Shown piece after piece: positions 1-11,297 of a stretch of 64,000 nt of DNA (position 1 is the stretch's first letter; every line of letters begins with the position of its first letter). A program made the position numbers and the translations under genes. The DNA is from Abelmoschus esculentus (lineage: Eukaryota > Streptophyta > Magnoliopsida > Malvales > Malvaceae): NCBI GenBank assembly GCA_035048815.1, contig JAUCBN010000005.1:10752517-10816516 (forward strand). Direction: 5' to 3'. Under the pieces are notes generated by a model that was not told the origin of the DNA, made no database searches, and worked only from the letters and a program-made list of their open reading frames with translations.

Positions 1-465
1 TATTTTTTATTATTGCATTTTTATTATTATTGTTACTAACTTATTTTCTTTTTATTAAAAAAATAAAAATATTGGTGTGTTTCAAGTTGAAGGAACTTCA
101 AGATACAGAAAGAAAGAAATCTATTCGACAATTGATGTTGGAAGATAGGAATTGATCCAATCAAGAATTTCTTACATTAGTTGATGATTACCTATACCAA
201 CCAAGAGTGACCAAACAAGTTAATGTCAGGGCAATCTTTTCTTATTTTGGAGAAAACCATTCATTTAACAGTTGCTCGTATAATCTTGAAACATATAGCC
301 ATATAGAGGATCAAAGATAGAACCAATAACAAAATCTTTCATGGTATGATCAAAATGTTTAAATTTTTTTACTATGATAATTTTTTTGTTGCTACAGATA
401 TGCTATGGTAATATAATCGTTTTCAAGAGTAATAAAATTCATTGGAGGAAAGATTGTAAGCATCC

Positions 466-969
466 ATGGCTAGACTTGACATATCAGTAGAGGAGATGAG
501 AGAGATATCAAAATCAATGGATGCAAGGTTAGCTAAATTGAATGTAGCCTTATAGGATTCGAAAGATCAATTGATTCCCCGACAATCAATTCTTAGGGAT
601 ACTAAAATCCCCACACTAGAGGGCAAGGAGGAAAGTCTAGAACCTCCAAATCAAGAGCATGTTGATGAGAAAGACTGCACAACATAGGATGAATCTGAAT
701 AAATAATTGTCACAATAATTGAGAAACCTGAACAAAGTAATGTCACGACAACATTTAACGAGGACGGAAAGAGTAATGCTACAGTAAATTGTAAGGAGTA
801 TAATTCCAAGGATGTTATAACAACGTTGATGCTGAAGCAGGAATCTATGGATTACTCTCACCCACAAATACCACGGCAATTGCATGATGACATGCTCGAT
901 CAACAAGATGGAGATACCTTGTTAAAGGAATATGAGAAGGTAATGACTGAACCTTTTGAATTCTTTTAA
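466..969 (+). pseudogene. Degenerate gag-like coding remnant
   Basis: From ATG 466 one frame reads about 168 codons with only three internal stops (TAG, TAG, TAA) and ends at a TAA near 969. The product is charged and helix-prone near its start (MARLDISVEEMREISKSMDA) and acidic later, with no recognised enzyme motif. Upstream (about 60-360) lies N/Q-rich coding-like sequence that could be more of the same gag but is broken in every frame. Position upstream of an Athila-type 3' UTR and LTR makes an Athila gag tail the likeliest reading; I cannot match it to a specific protein. It is certainly not functional. Confidence 0.4.
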
Positions 970-2189
970 AAATCACGTTCTCCATTACATGATCTCTTGA
1001 GGAACCAACGCTACAAGATTTGAAGTCATCGAAAGTAAGGTATGATTGATGTGGAAATGACATTCTATCTATGATGATTCCTTCCAATATTAGTTCTACA
1101 CTAAAATATCTACTAATGAAGATGTTTGAGAAAATTAAAGAACATAGTGGGTTGATGCTTAGAGACTTAAAGACACATAGACCTTCACTTGACGTGTATA
1201 GAATTTTGGTAGAGGATTGTCATGGCAATTGACTTGAGCCACAATTGCCACAAAAACGAAAGCCATATCCAACCATGATGGAGATTGACAAGAATGAGGT
1301 AATTCAATGGTTGAATTTTGAAATGATTTTTTGTAACAAGATATTAATGCCTTTAGGAACAGTGACAAGGTGAAGGATATGCATGGACTACAAGAAAACA
1401 TGAAAGAAATACAAATCCACCATAATAATATAAAAGGGAACACTCGTAATCATATTGGCACAACTCTTTTCAAGCATAATTGTCAATCGATTGAGGGTGT
1501 GGATGAATTAGAAGAAATATCGGAAATAACCCTCCTAGAGTTTTCTTTATATTTTTATTGTTTTTATATTTTATTTTATTTTAATATTTATCATTTCAGT
1601 TATTTTTATTTTTATTTATTCTCTTAAAAGAATTTATTGTTTATTTAGTTTTTCCAATCAAGAACCACAACCATCATGTCCAAGATCCTCTAACCAGGAA
1701 ATATCTCATGGGTAAGAGAATTTTATTTTCATGTGTTTAATCTGAATAACCCTTTTGTTTATGTGCGAGGTAGAAAGATTCTTGTTAATGTCGTTGCCTA
1801 GACCACGAAATATGCCTTGGCATGTTCACATGCCTCAGCAAGTACTCATGGAATTGCTAAATTTTTTCGACAAAACCATCATGAGAGTTATCTTGGAGAT
1901 CTATCTCAGTAACCCTACCCTTTTCTCTATTTTTTTTATTGCATTACTTGTCAAGGCATCTGAATCTGTACATCAAGATTTAATTGAACAACAATACCCG
2001 ATGCCCAGGCAATTGGAGATGCACTTCTCATTTGATGTGATTCATTCATGAAATAGCACACTGCATGTCATGCGATTTCAACCATCGAGACTTGGAAATA
2101 AAATTAAATCCACGATAAGAAGGAAATTATTATTTCAAGGTGACGACCTTTCTAATTGACTCATTTTTATATTTAACTTTTTGTTTTAT
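970..2189 (+). other. Internal Athila-region sequence without a convincing gene
   Basis: Short open stretches on + (1370-1627 and 1755-2051) encode peptides with no recognisable domain. The region lies between the gag-like remnant and the Athila 3' block and is probably rearranged element sequence; no enzyme motifs were found on either strand. Confidence 0.4.
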
Positions 2190-2484
2190 GCATTGAGGAT
2201 AATGCTTCACTCGAGTTTATGGGAGTAATTTCCTTTAAATAGTTTCATGATAGTTGCATTAATTGATAGTTGTTGCATATAGATTTCAATTATTATTTGC
2301 CATGCTTTCAATTTGATCTAATTTCTTTAAAATTTAGGATTACATGAGAATATCCTGGAGTTTTACTATGATGTTGAATTCTTTTACACAATTATGACTT
2401 GTTAATTGATGGAGACTTAGTTAACTTAGGTTGCTTAAAAAATTTGAGTGAATTAAAAATTGAAAGTCAAAAGGCAATGTCTTG

Positions 2485-2607
2485 CTAGAGGTGCTCTCGT
2501 CTTCATGCATTGAAGGGTCACTAGAGGTGCCCGAAACTAGCTCTAGTTGACAAAATTAAAAAAAATAAATTGTTTCATTGCTAGAGGTGGCCGAAATTGG
2601 CACTAGT
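2485..2607 (+). repeat. Hairpin-like CTAGAGGTGCC units in Athila 3' UTR
   Basis: Three units begin at 2485, 2521 and 2581. The last two have arms CTAGAGGTG(C/G)CC and (G)CTCTAG or GGCACTAG, so each can fold into a short hairpin with an AAA-type loop. Related units occur in the other Athila copy (56635-56782) at the matching 3' UTR position. Confidence 0.6.
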
Positions 2608-2899
2608 AGAATTAAAGATAAATGGCTCGACAATTAATTTGTTAAAAATTGACTATTCACATGGAATCTTGAAAATTAATTTTTACACAACGACGCACAC
2701 ACATTATCACGAGCATTATAATATAATTCTGGGTAATTTCTTTGAATTCTGAAAAATTTAAAAGGTGATCATACTTTGTCTCCCGATTTTGAGGTTTAAA
2801 GTTAAATTTTGAAGCATGTATGTGAAGATTGATTGCCTTGACATGTAATTGTTTGATTTACATTGCTTAAGGACAAACGATAGTTTTAGTTTAGGGATG

Positions 2900-3862
2900 T
2901 GATGAGTGTCCAAAAGTAATATTTTTATTACCCTTTTAACTCTTATTATTATAAGAATTAGGCACATTTTTAATTACATTGTTAGTCATTATTGTATTTT
3001 CACATAATTTCCTTAATTGTCTTATTTAATTCATATTTTGATTAAATTCGTAGAAAGAGATATTGATGTTGTATATTTCCTTGATTGTAGGATTTAATTC
3101 CTCGAAGAACTAGAAGGAAGTTGCCGATTTTGGAGAAAGAATTCTAAGTAAATCAAGTCAAATTCGAACGCAAGGAAAGATTCTAGAATATTGAGTAAAA
3201 GATGGAAAGATATGATTTGAACTATGTTTGAAAGGAAATTTCTAAAGGGATAATTATCTCTTTATTATTTATTTCTAAATCAAACTCTTTCTCATCACAT
3301 AATATGACCAAGCAAGGCCTTTAAAAAACGAGGATTGTGTCAATTAAATAAAGATTCGAATTGGGGAGTTGAACAAGAGAGTAGAATTAAAGAGTAGAAT
3401 TGGGAATTCTTTCTATATCTTTAGAACCCAATCATGAATTGATGCAATTGGTGTGGGTTATTTTATTTTGTGATTGTGAGAAGTGATTTGGTTTTTGTTT
3501 AAATAATTGAGTTTATTCTTAATCAAGGTTTGCTTATTCTTGTATTTTATTTGGTTTATGAGAGAATTGAGAAAGGTCCTCGTAAAACGATCCATTTATC
3601 TAGATTTAGAAGAATTAGATTCATGAAATAAATAAGCATGGTTCAAACCAAGTGCGTGAGTAATAATCCAACTTAGGGATAAGTTAAGAATTTCAACGGC
3701 TAACAGGAGCGCAAGATTATTTGTTGTACACCTTTGATTATTGCGGGAATGTATCATTAAGGATTGTAAGATTAATAGAGTTTTGCGCTAAGGATAATAG
3801 AGACCATTGAAGAACACTTCGCCAAACCTTGAGGTTAGTCGCCCAAATTACCCGAGAAATTT
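2900..3862 (+). repeat. Athila-like LTR, truncated at its 3' end
   Basis: Starts TGATGAGTGTCCAAAAG, as in the minus-strand LTR whose start is at 56314 (TGATGAGTGCATAAAAG). Inside, 3690-3770 (TTTCAACGGCTAA ... TTGATTATTGCGGGAATGTATCAT) is structurally homologous to the reverse complement of 13900-13990 in another Athila LTR. The expected end with the downstream tRNA primer site is missing because the sequence passes into a gypsy LTR of a different family at about 3862. Confidence 0.6.
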
Positions 3863-3863
3863 C

Positions 3864-4050
3864 GAAACCTTCCCAAAGGTTTCGAAACTTTTTGTAAAAG
3901 GTTTTGAAACTTTCCTGGGAAGTTTCGAAACTTTTCGCGTCCAATAGCTATCCAGAATTGAAACTGCCCGCAAGGTTTCGAAGCCTTGTGAAGGTTTTGA
4001 AACTATTTGTCAAAGGTTTCGGAACCTTCACCCAAAGGTTTCGAAACTTT
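3864..4050. repeat. TTTCGAA palindrome array in LTR (copy 1)
   Basis: About seven copies of the palindrome GGTTTCGAAACC or one-base variants, spaced about 15-40 bp. Several variants (GGTTTTGAAAC) look like CpG decay. Equivalent arrays are at 10137-10310 and 27855-28035. Confidence 0.85.
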
Positions 4051-4798
4051 AGGTCTGGAACCAAAAGTTTCATTACACTAAGTGTACACCAATTACTCAA
4101 TACTCAATCATTCATTAGAACCACTAAATGCATCAATCCTAGGCATATTTAGTAACATATGACACATAATCAACAACGACACGGACATCAATCAAGCTAT
4201 AGGCATGCTCCCTAGGAAATGATTAACAACATATCAATCATGCTAGTACATGCTTCAACAATCCAAACAATTCCAAAGTTCAACAATTAACAATCAAACA
4301 ATAATGGTCTTATTACATCATAAACCAAAGCCTAAGTACAAACTCCTCACATAGGTTGGGTTACACATTGCCTTGCCCAATTTGTTTGCCAAAAATATAC
4401 CAAATTCAAAGTGATTCTTCCCCTTGGTTTCCTTGCCACGAACGAAGTTCCAAGTGCCTTTATTTCTCTGCATGGATGAAAAGAGAGCTTAAGCAAACAT
4501 ACTTAGTGAGGAAGCTCTACACAAATCATCAATGCATCTATTTAAAATCATGATGAAACCATAGTTTGTAATACATTGTTAAATCATGCATGCTAACATC
4601 TCATGCTCATGTTCTTTAAATCATATGCATCCTTGAGTTCACATAATCTTATCAAAACAATTTATAAATGATGCACAATCTTCTTCTCAAATTCATGTAT
4701 GTATATTGGCATTCTAGTGACCACTTTAATGTGAACCTTGAGTTCACCGAATACACGGATCCTTTTTCTCATAATTGGAGACTCTTGGTCTCAACATA

Positions 4799-5038
4799 CA
4801 TCGGTCGGACACTTAGTCACCCTTGTATACATGTTACCCCCACTACGCACGGTTGGACACAAAGTCACCCTTGTTTACGTATGGGTCAACTATATGCACG
4901 GTCGAACACAAAGTCACCCTTGTTTACATATAGGCAAGCTCTACACGCACGGTCGGACATAAAGTCACCCTTGTTTACGTGTAGGCGGCTCTACCACGCA
5001 CGGTTGGACACAAAGTCACCCTTGTTTACATGTAGGCA
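4799..5038. repeat. About 50-bp minisatellite in LTR (copy 1)
   Basis: Five tandem units of CACGGT(T/C)GGACACAAAGTC type, each followed by ACCCTTGTTTACGTGTAGGC; most units are 49-51 bp. Because 51 is divisible by three, the array stays open in several frames and creates repetitive 139- and 74-codon ORFs that are not credible genes. Confidence 0.85.
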
Positions 5039-5158
5039 ATATTTTGTATTCTCAAATTTGTTTATAGTGCACTTAAGACAATCCTAATGATATGTCATTT
5101 GTATTCGAATCTAAATTTAGTGTCACTAAGCCAATATCATAATCAAATGTGCATGATA

Positions 5159-5396
5159 ACTTGCTACTCATAATGCATGCATAATATGTTCAACAAATGA
5201 ACCAAAGCCATGCCCAAAGGCACCATTATGTATAAGGCAATTAACCATATTGTATTTCAAATCATATAACTTGTTGCTCATAATGCATGCATAATATGTT
5301 CAACAAATGAACCAAAAGTCATGCCCAAAGGCACCATCATATATAAGGCAAATAACCATATTGTATCCCAAATAATTTCTCATAATTTTTCACAAT
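5159..5396. repeat. Two tandem copies of a block of about 118 bp in LTR
   Basis: TTGCT(A/G)CTCATAATGCATGC begins both units (about 5160 and 5271), each ending near TAACCATATTGTAT. The same duplication is present in the other LTR (about 11419-11640) and, more diverged, at 29110-29330. Confidence 0.75.
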
Positions 5397-5517
5397 CATG
5401 GATGCTAAATAAGCTATGCGTTTCAGCAAGTAATTCTCATAGATGCACCATTTCAAAACATTCTCATGCATTTCCATAAATCTCATTGTATTACCAACAT
5501 AATGTCTTTATCAAATA

Positions 5518-6690
5518 AAACGAGGACTCAACTTCCCCTTTCTTGCAAACCTCATCACTTTTTTTTCCACGGAGAAACCTTAAGAAACACTTTGTCTCAA
5601 ACATTATACTCTATCTCCCTACGTTTTAAATCGGTATAGGACTTCCGCCTATCCGAAGCTTCCTTAAGTTTAGTACATATCAACTTAACTTTCTCATCCG
5701 TATCCTTCAACACTTGAGGAAAAGAAACATACTTCTGTCTAACTTCTTTCCAACACAAAGGTGTACGACACTTACGCCCATATAACGCCTCAAACGGTGC
5801 CATCTGCATACTCGTCTGAAAATTATTATTATAAGCAAACTCTACCAACGGTAATTGCTTCTCCCAAGAACCTTGAAACTCGATGACACAACACCTGAAC
5901 ATATCCTCTGAAGTCTGAATAACACGCTCAGACTGACCACCCGTCTGTGGATGATAAGTTATACTGAAGCTAAGCCTCGTACCCAAAGTAACCTGCAAAC
6001 TTCTCCAAAACTTAGATGTAAACCGCGGATCTCTATCCGATATGATCAACTTAAGCATACCATGCAACCTTACCGCCTCAGAAACATACAAATTCGCCAA
6101 CTTATCCATGGAGTACGTCGTATGCACAACAAGAAAATATGCACACTTTGAAAACCTATCAACAATAACCCATATAGAATCCTTCTTGGACTCCGTAACA
6201 TCTTCCTTTAAACCAATCCAAAAGTACACACTTTTAAGATCCCTATACACCTTCACTCCACTCGGATGCATAGCAAACAGACTAGTATATGCTCCCGCAA
6301 AAACAGCTTAACTCAACTCAACCTCATCCGGCACCACAATCTGACCCCTAAACCATAACATCTCCTCCTCATCAAAATGATACTCGGTCGGTCTACCCTT
6401 AGCCATATCCTCCACAAAAGGTACCAACCTCTCATCCTCTAACTGTTTCACCTTATCATCTCAACCAAGACAGGTTTTACTTACAACTCCGCCACTCAAC
6501 CGCCTTTCTTTGAAATACTCAACTTATCAAACATCACTCTCAACTCAACTGCCATCCTACGGCTCAAAGATTCAGCCATCACCTCAGTTTTCCCCGAATG
6601 GTAAGCAACAGACAACCCACACTTACCCTCTTCGGACAACCAACAAGTTTCTTCCTCACACCAAAGCAACAATGCACAAACCACCACACC
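5518..6690 (-). pseudogene. Ty3/gypsy pol remnant: RNase H tail and integrase
   Basis: Would encode the 3' half of a gypsy polyprotein. Reading leftwards on minus, 6687-6496 gives the RNase H end (YHSGKTEVMAESLSRR), then a linker (6480-6290) with an in-frame stop, then an open 224-codon integrase ORF (6271-5597). Integrase landmarks: one zinc-site histidine in FAMHPSGVKVYRDL; core aspartates in IWVIVDRF and IISDRDPRFTSKFW; glutamate in GGQSERVIQ; and YGRKCRTPLCW of the Tekay/Del type. Two lesions stand out. KEDVTE is joined directly to SKKDSIW, losing roughly 45 residues that normally hold the zinc-binding cysteine pair and the start of the core. After REIEYNV there is a stop, and KGKLSPRFI runs straight into LTR sequence. 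Protein is inactive. Confidence 0.85.
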
Positions 6691-9552
6691 ATCTCAACCT
6701 CTATAGAAAACATAACTCAAAAGAAAACCCCATAAGGTTGATAACCAACTCTTGATAACCGCAACGGTTTCCATACCATCACGATCGAACTAACCTTAAT
6801 TTTGACATCCTCCCACATACCAGGTAACCAACTAAGCCTTTCACCAACCTCCACTCCACACAACAAACTTCAGACTAACTTTGCAAAAAACTGTCAACAT
6901 TGTCTTAAGCAAGCTCCACCAACAACAACAACTTCATTATGAGTCATATTAACCATATCACAACGTCACAACATATCATCCATTTACCTATGAATGATAA
7001 AACCCAACATCCAAACAACAACCTATGTCGGTCCTAAAAACTTTCAAATCTTCTCATGTTATAGATGCACCACTCACACATCTTTCCAATGGGACTTAGG
7101 AACCCAAGAAAACCGTACTCCAACAAACGATTGATCCAACAAACCTCATAAGAAAACTCCATACCATCCATAGAACTTACTACCAAACTTATGATGATTC
7201 TTTCCGAATTCATCCTTTGTACCTTTACTACTACTAATAACCCAAAGAAAATTGATACTCACTTACCTTATCAGCATGATAAACATTTACATATTATTCA
7301 AACATAATCCAAACCAGCTTAGTCAAAAACACATGATTTTTTTCCTAACTCCTACCACAATACTTACCACCAAACTCATGGAAAAAGATTACCATAAGCC
7401 TTGCTCAAGATACCATTCCATCTCGACACTTTCCGTAACAACCATGCGGTTAACATAACACAAAAAGATTCTCAACACAAAACTAAACCTTGCCAAGAAC
7501 ATATCCTTCGCTAGACCCTCAACAAACACTTTGCCACGACTTGTCCCCGATCAACTTTACCAAGGTTGAATTTCGCTCATAGATCTACCCTATAACTAGG
7601 TCTCCCTATAGGTTAACCGAACATCTTCCCTTGTAACTCAACAACCCAGGCTTATCCCACATAACAAACTCTCATTGCAAGCATCCTTATATAAGCCAAG
7701 TCATCCCCAGTTGCTAACATTCTACAAAACATATCATACAAGAAACTTACCAACTTTGTGTCAAACTCAACATTATGCTCATCACACGATAATATCTCCA
7801 ACTTAAGGTTTAGCCACCATAACCAACTCAACACCATGGTTCAAAATTTAAAACTTACACATCATTAAGTGCCTTGACACACAACCCAAAACTCCTTCCC
7901 ATTATCAATTCATTGATAAACCAACTCTTACCTTAACTATACCTCAACAAAATCCAAGCTTGTAGAACTATTCTTCCACCAGCTCCAACATCTCCTATTT
8001 TATAACCTTGCCAAAGCAGTAACCCTATTGATGAAACATCCACAAACACGAACCCACCGAACACAAAACCTCAAAACACTTTTCGATAAAAACAAACTCA
8101 TAAGACTAAACAATTGCTACAAACCATAAATTGTCCAGCGATCCATATTACACCACTTCAGACATCATCAAAAACTAACTTTACCCGAAGTATATCCAAC
8201 TTAACATCCTATAAACACAACATGTACACTTTCCTCCTTTATAGTACAACCCAAACCTCTCAAGGTCACAATAATCTATGATTCAAACCCCCGATTCCAC
8301 AACTCCCATACCAAACTATATCTCATATTTTTCTTCCATCCTGATCATACCAGATCGGTCACAACCCCCGATCTAACTGCACACTAACCACACTACAAAG
8401 AATTCCATGTAATTTCCACAAAATAATTTCACATCACTTAGAAAAACTCCGACCCGCCTTACTCTACAAAACATGCGGAAACCTTGTTACAACCTCCAAA
8501 TCTTAACTAGAAAGAATCCTCAAAACTCAGCCTTACCTTTAGTAATGTCCAACTCAAACTAACCATAACTTAGGGTATTTACCTCGGTTTCAAACATTCA
8601 CAACTCTGAGACCAACCACTCATTGTTCAGCCAAGACTATTCCCTAACCAAAAAGGGTAGCTTGCCCACTACACATTCAGCTTAACATCACAAGAAAGTT
8701 CTTTCAACCTCTTTTTTTTCCCATACCTTCACCTTAAAAGGACCAACCACACTCTACTTACAACTCGCAAATGTGAACAAATGTATGTATGATTCCCTAT
8801 ATGCCCTCATAAATGCCTATGCAAATGCATGTGCATGTAAATGCAATTTCTAATATCATGCTCAGGAATGCATGCATGTCCTACATTATCTATAGATATA
8901 TACATATATGTGCTCTTACTCTAGGCATGATTATTGTTCACACTCGCAAATAACATCCTCAATTCCCACAACTTCAACTATTATCTTGTTAACTACACCC
9001 AAGTCAGATTAACAACAGTCGTACTGGCTTCAGCAGACTAAAATACACCCAAAAGAATGGTGCAACACTCTAAACTGACCTCCCTGCATAACCGAAGGTA
9101 CACTCACAGATGGGGAAGAATTTACTCTTCCCTAGCAGTCGTTTCATCCATAATCTTGACCATTAATGTTCATACCAACACTAGCTCGTGTTTTACGTCT
9201 CATAAGCATATTCCAAAAACTTTAAACATGCAGTTTAAAACATAATATCCAAATAAAACAAACTTACATTCGGGCAAGAACCAAGGGAAATCTAAGAGCA
9301 TCTGAAAATATGTTGGCACTGGCAATATATAACCGATAATCCCCAGTTTAACCATTATTACTCAAAGTACAATCTTCATAAATAGATTTTTCACATACCA
9401 ACAACATATCATGCTCAATCACACATATCATGATCAATCGCACATTTAAACACATAACTTAGCAATCTTATACATGCTTTAACCAACCAACTACACACTT
9501 TACAAACCAATAACACATTTTTCAAACCTTACAACACACTTTTGAAACCTGA
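6691..9552 (-). other. Internal element DNA with no recognisable coding
   Basis: This should contain gag, protease and reverse transcriptase, but I see no RT motif (such as YxDD), zinc knuckle or protease motif on either strand. The + strand is strikingly rich in A and C. Short ORFs (for example 7252-7458, 7652-7837, 9057-9245) encode nothing recognisable. It may be eroded pol or non-autonomous filler. Confidence 0.5.
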
Positions 9553-9563
9553 CTCTGATACCA
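9553..9563 (-). other. Primer-binding site, initiator-Met tRNA
   Basis: The minus strand reads TGGTATCAGAG five bases beyond the LTR end at 9569, the standard plant retrotransposon primer site complementary to the 3' end of initiator-Met tRNA. It fixes the LTR boundary and the minus orientation. Confidence 0.9.
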
Positions 9564-10136
9564 ACAAATGTAATCCCCTTAGCCCGGTCTAGACAGAACC
9601 GACACTAACGGGTTACACGGGGAATATCAAACCAAACCCGCGAAGGTTCGATTCAATAAACAACCTAAAATCGTTATACTTTTTTTATCTTACCTAGATG
9701 CACGATCTTGTTCCTACGTGACAAGGTCTCATACAAAGCATTATCGGTAACACATTAATTAGAAACAAACATCCAATTAAACACTAACATAGATTAAGGA
9801 CTAAAACATAAAAATTTTAAATGCAATTAGTAAAGTAGAAATTCTTTCCATCAATAATCAATTAATCATACAAGAGTTCCTTATAGCAAATTTCAACTTG
9901 AACGGATCATTCTATCATCATCGATTACATGTTTCTCTAATTTAGGGACCAAAATGTAAATCTTCCAAATACAAGGACTTCATCTAATTTAAGTTAACCA
10001 TCTTGAAATTAAATCAACTTTAGGCATGCATGCAAAATTTCAGCTCAAAATAACATCTGCACGTACCTTAATCGAGCAAAAGAAGATATTCGGGACTAAA
10101 ATATAATTTCTAGCAACTTTCAATTCTAGGTGATCA

Positions 10137-10310
10137 AAGGTTTCGAAACCTTCCCAAAGGTTTCGAAACTTTCCTGGAAAGTTTCGAAACTTTTCGCGTC
10201 CAGTAGTTATCCAGAATTGAAACTGCCCACAAGGTTTTGAAGCCTTATGAAGGCTTCGAAACTATTTGTCAAAGGTTTCGGAACCTTCACCCAAAGGTTT
10301 CGAAACTTTA
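10137..10310. repeat. TTTCGAA palindrome array in LTR (copy 2)
   Basis: Same GGTTTCGAAACC units as at 3864-4050, with slightly fewer units because a short unit-containing segment is absent. Confidence 0.85.
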
Positions 10311-11058
10311 GGTCTGGAACCAAAAGTTTCATTACACTAAGTGTACACCAATTACTCAATACTCAATCGTTCATTAGAACCACTAAATGCATCAATCCTA
10401 GGCATATTTAGTAACATATGACACATAATCAACAACGACACGGACATCAATCAAGCTATAGGCATGCTCCCTAGGAAATGATTAACAACATATCAATCAT
10501 GCTAGTACATGCTTCAACAATCCAAACAATTCCAAAGTTCAACAATTAACAATCAAACAATAATGGTCTTATTACAACATAAACCAAAGCCTAAGTACAA
10601 ACTCCTCACATAGGTTGGGTTACACATTGCCTTGCCCAATTTGTTTGCCAAAAATATACCAAATTCAAAGTGATTCTTTCCCTTGGTTTCCTTGCCACGA
10701 ACGAAGATCCAAGTGCCTTTATTTCTCTGCATGGATGAAAAGAGAGCTTAAGCAAACATGCTTAGTGTGGAAGCTCTACACAAATCATCAATGCATCTAT
10801 TTAAAATCATGATGAAACCATAGTTTGTAATACATTGTTAAATCATGCATGCTAACATCTCATGCTCATGTTCTTTAAATCATATGCATCCTTGAGTTCA
10901 CATAATCTTATCAAAACAATTTATAAATGATGTACAATCTTCTTCTCAAATTCATGTATGTATATTGGTATTCTAGTGACCACTTTAATGTGAACCTTGA
11001 GTTCACTGAATATACAGATACTTTTTCTCATAACTGGAGACTCTTGGTCTCAGCATGC

Positions 11059-11297
11059 ATCGGTCGGACACTTAGTCACCCTTGTATACATGTTACCCTC
11101 AATACGCACGGTTGGACACAAAGTCACCCTTGTTTACGTATGGGTCAACTATATGCACGGTCGGACACAAAGTCACCCTTGTTTACATATAGGCAAGCTC
11201 TACACGCACGGTCGGACACAAAGTCACCCTTGTTTATGTGTAGGCGGCTCTACCACGCACGGTTGGACACAAAGTCACCCTTGTTTACGTGTAGGCA
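11059..11297. repeat. About 50-bp minisatellite in LTR (copy 2)
   Basis: Five tandem GGACACAAAGTCACCCTTGT-containing units, matching 4799-5038 almost base for base; generates the repetitive ORFs at 10927-11346 and 10997-11326. Confidence 0.85.

Larger units (their letters stand above)
1..3862 (+). mobile_element. Athila-like Ty3/gypsy remnant, 5' end outside window
   Basis: A decayed LTR retrotransposon reading on +. It holds a gag-like reading frame with stops (466-969), a 3' untranslated region with the Athila-style block GCATTGAGGATAATGC then CTCGAGTTTATGGGAG near 2192-2227, the block AAGGACAAACGATAG just before the LTR, and an LTR starting TGATGAGTGTC at 2900. The same blocks occur in the same order on the minus strand at 56311-57160, which supports the family call. 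No protease, reverse transcriptase or integrase is visible between gag and 3' UTR, so the copy is internally deleted. The LTR stops near 3862, where the sequence changes abruptly into the LTR of another family. Confidence 0.6.
3863..5517 (-). repeat. Partial 3' LTR of the Tekay-like element
   Basis: Nearly identical to 10137-11773 of the complete LTR, differing by scattered substitutions and a small insertion in the palindrome array. Both ends are truncated. It contains the TTTCGAA array, a 50-bp minisatellite and a duplicated block of about 118 bp. Confidence 0.85.

Noticed and set aside
4799..5038. Regularly spaced repeats that might suggest a CRISPR array
   Set aside because: Units are contiguous tandem repeats without unique spacers, inside a plant LTR.
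4668..5087. 139-codon and 74-codon + strand ORFs over the LTR minisatellite
   Set aside because: They are created by a repeat of about 51 bp inside a non-coding LTR and recur, partly broken, in the third LTR copy.
9600..9670. Possible tRNA-like GGTTCGATTC box near 9645
   Set aside because: No cloverleaf partner arms; the sequence is part of the LTR end, conserved at 27310-27380.
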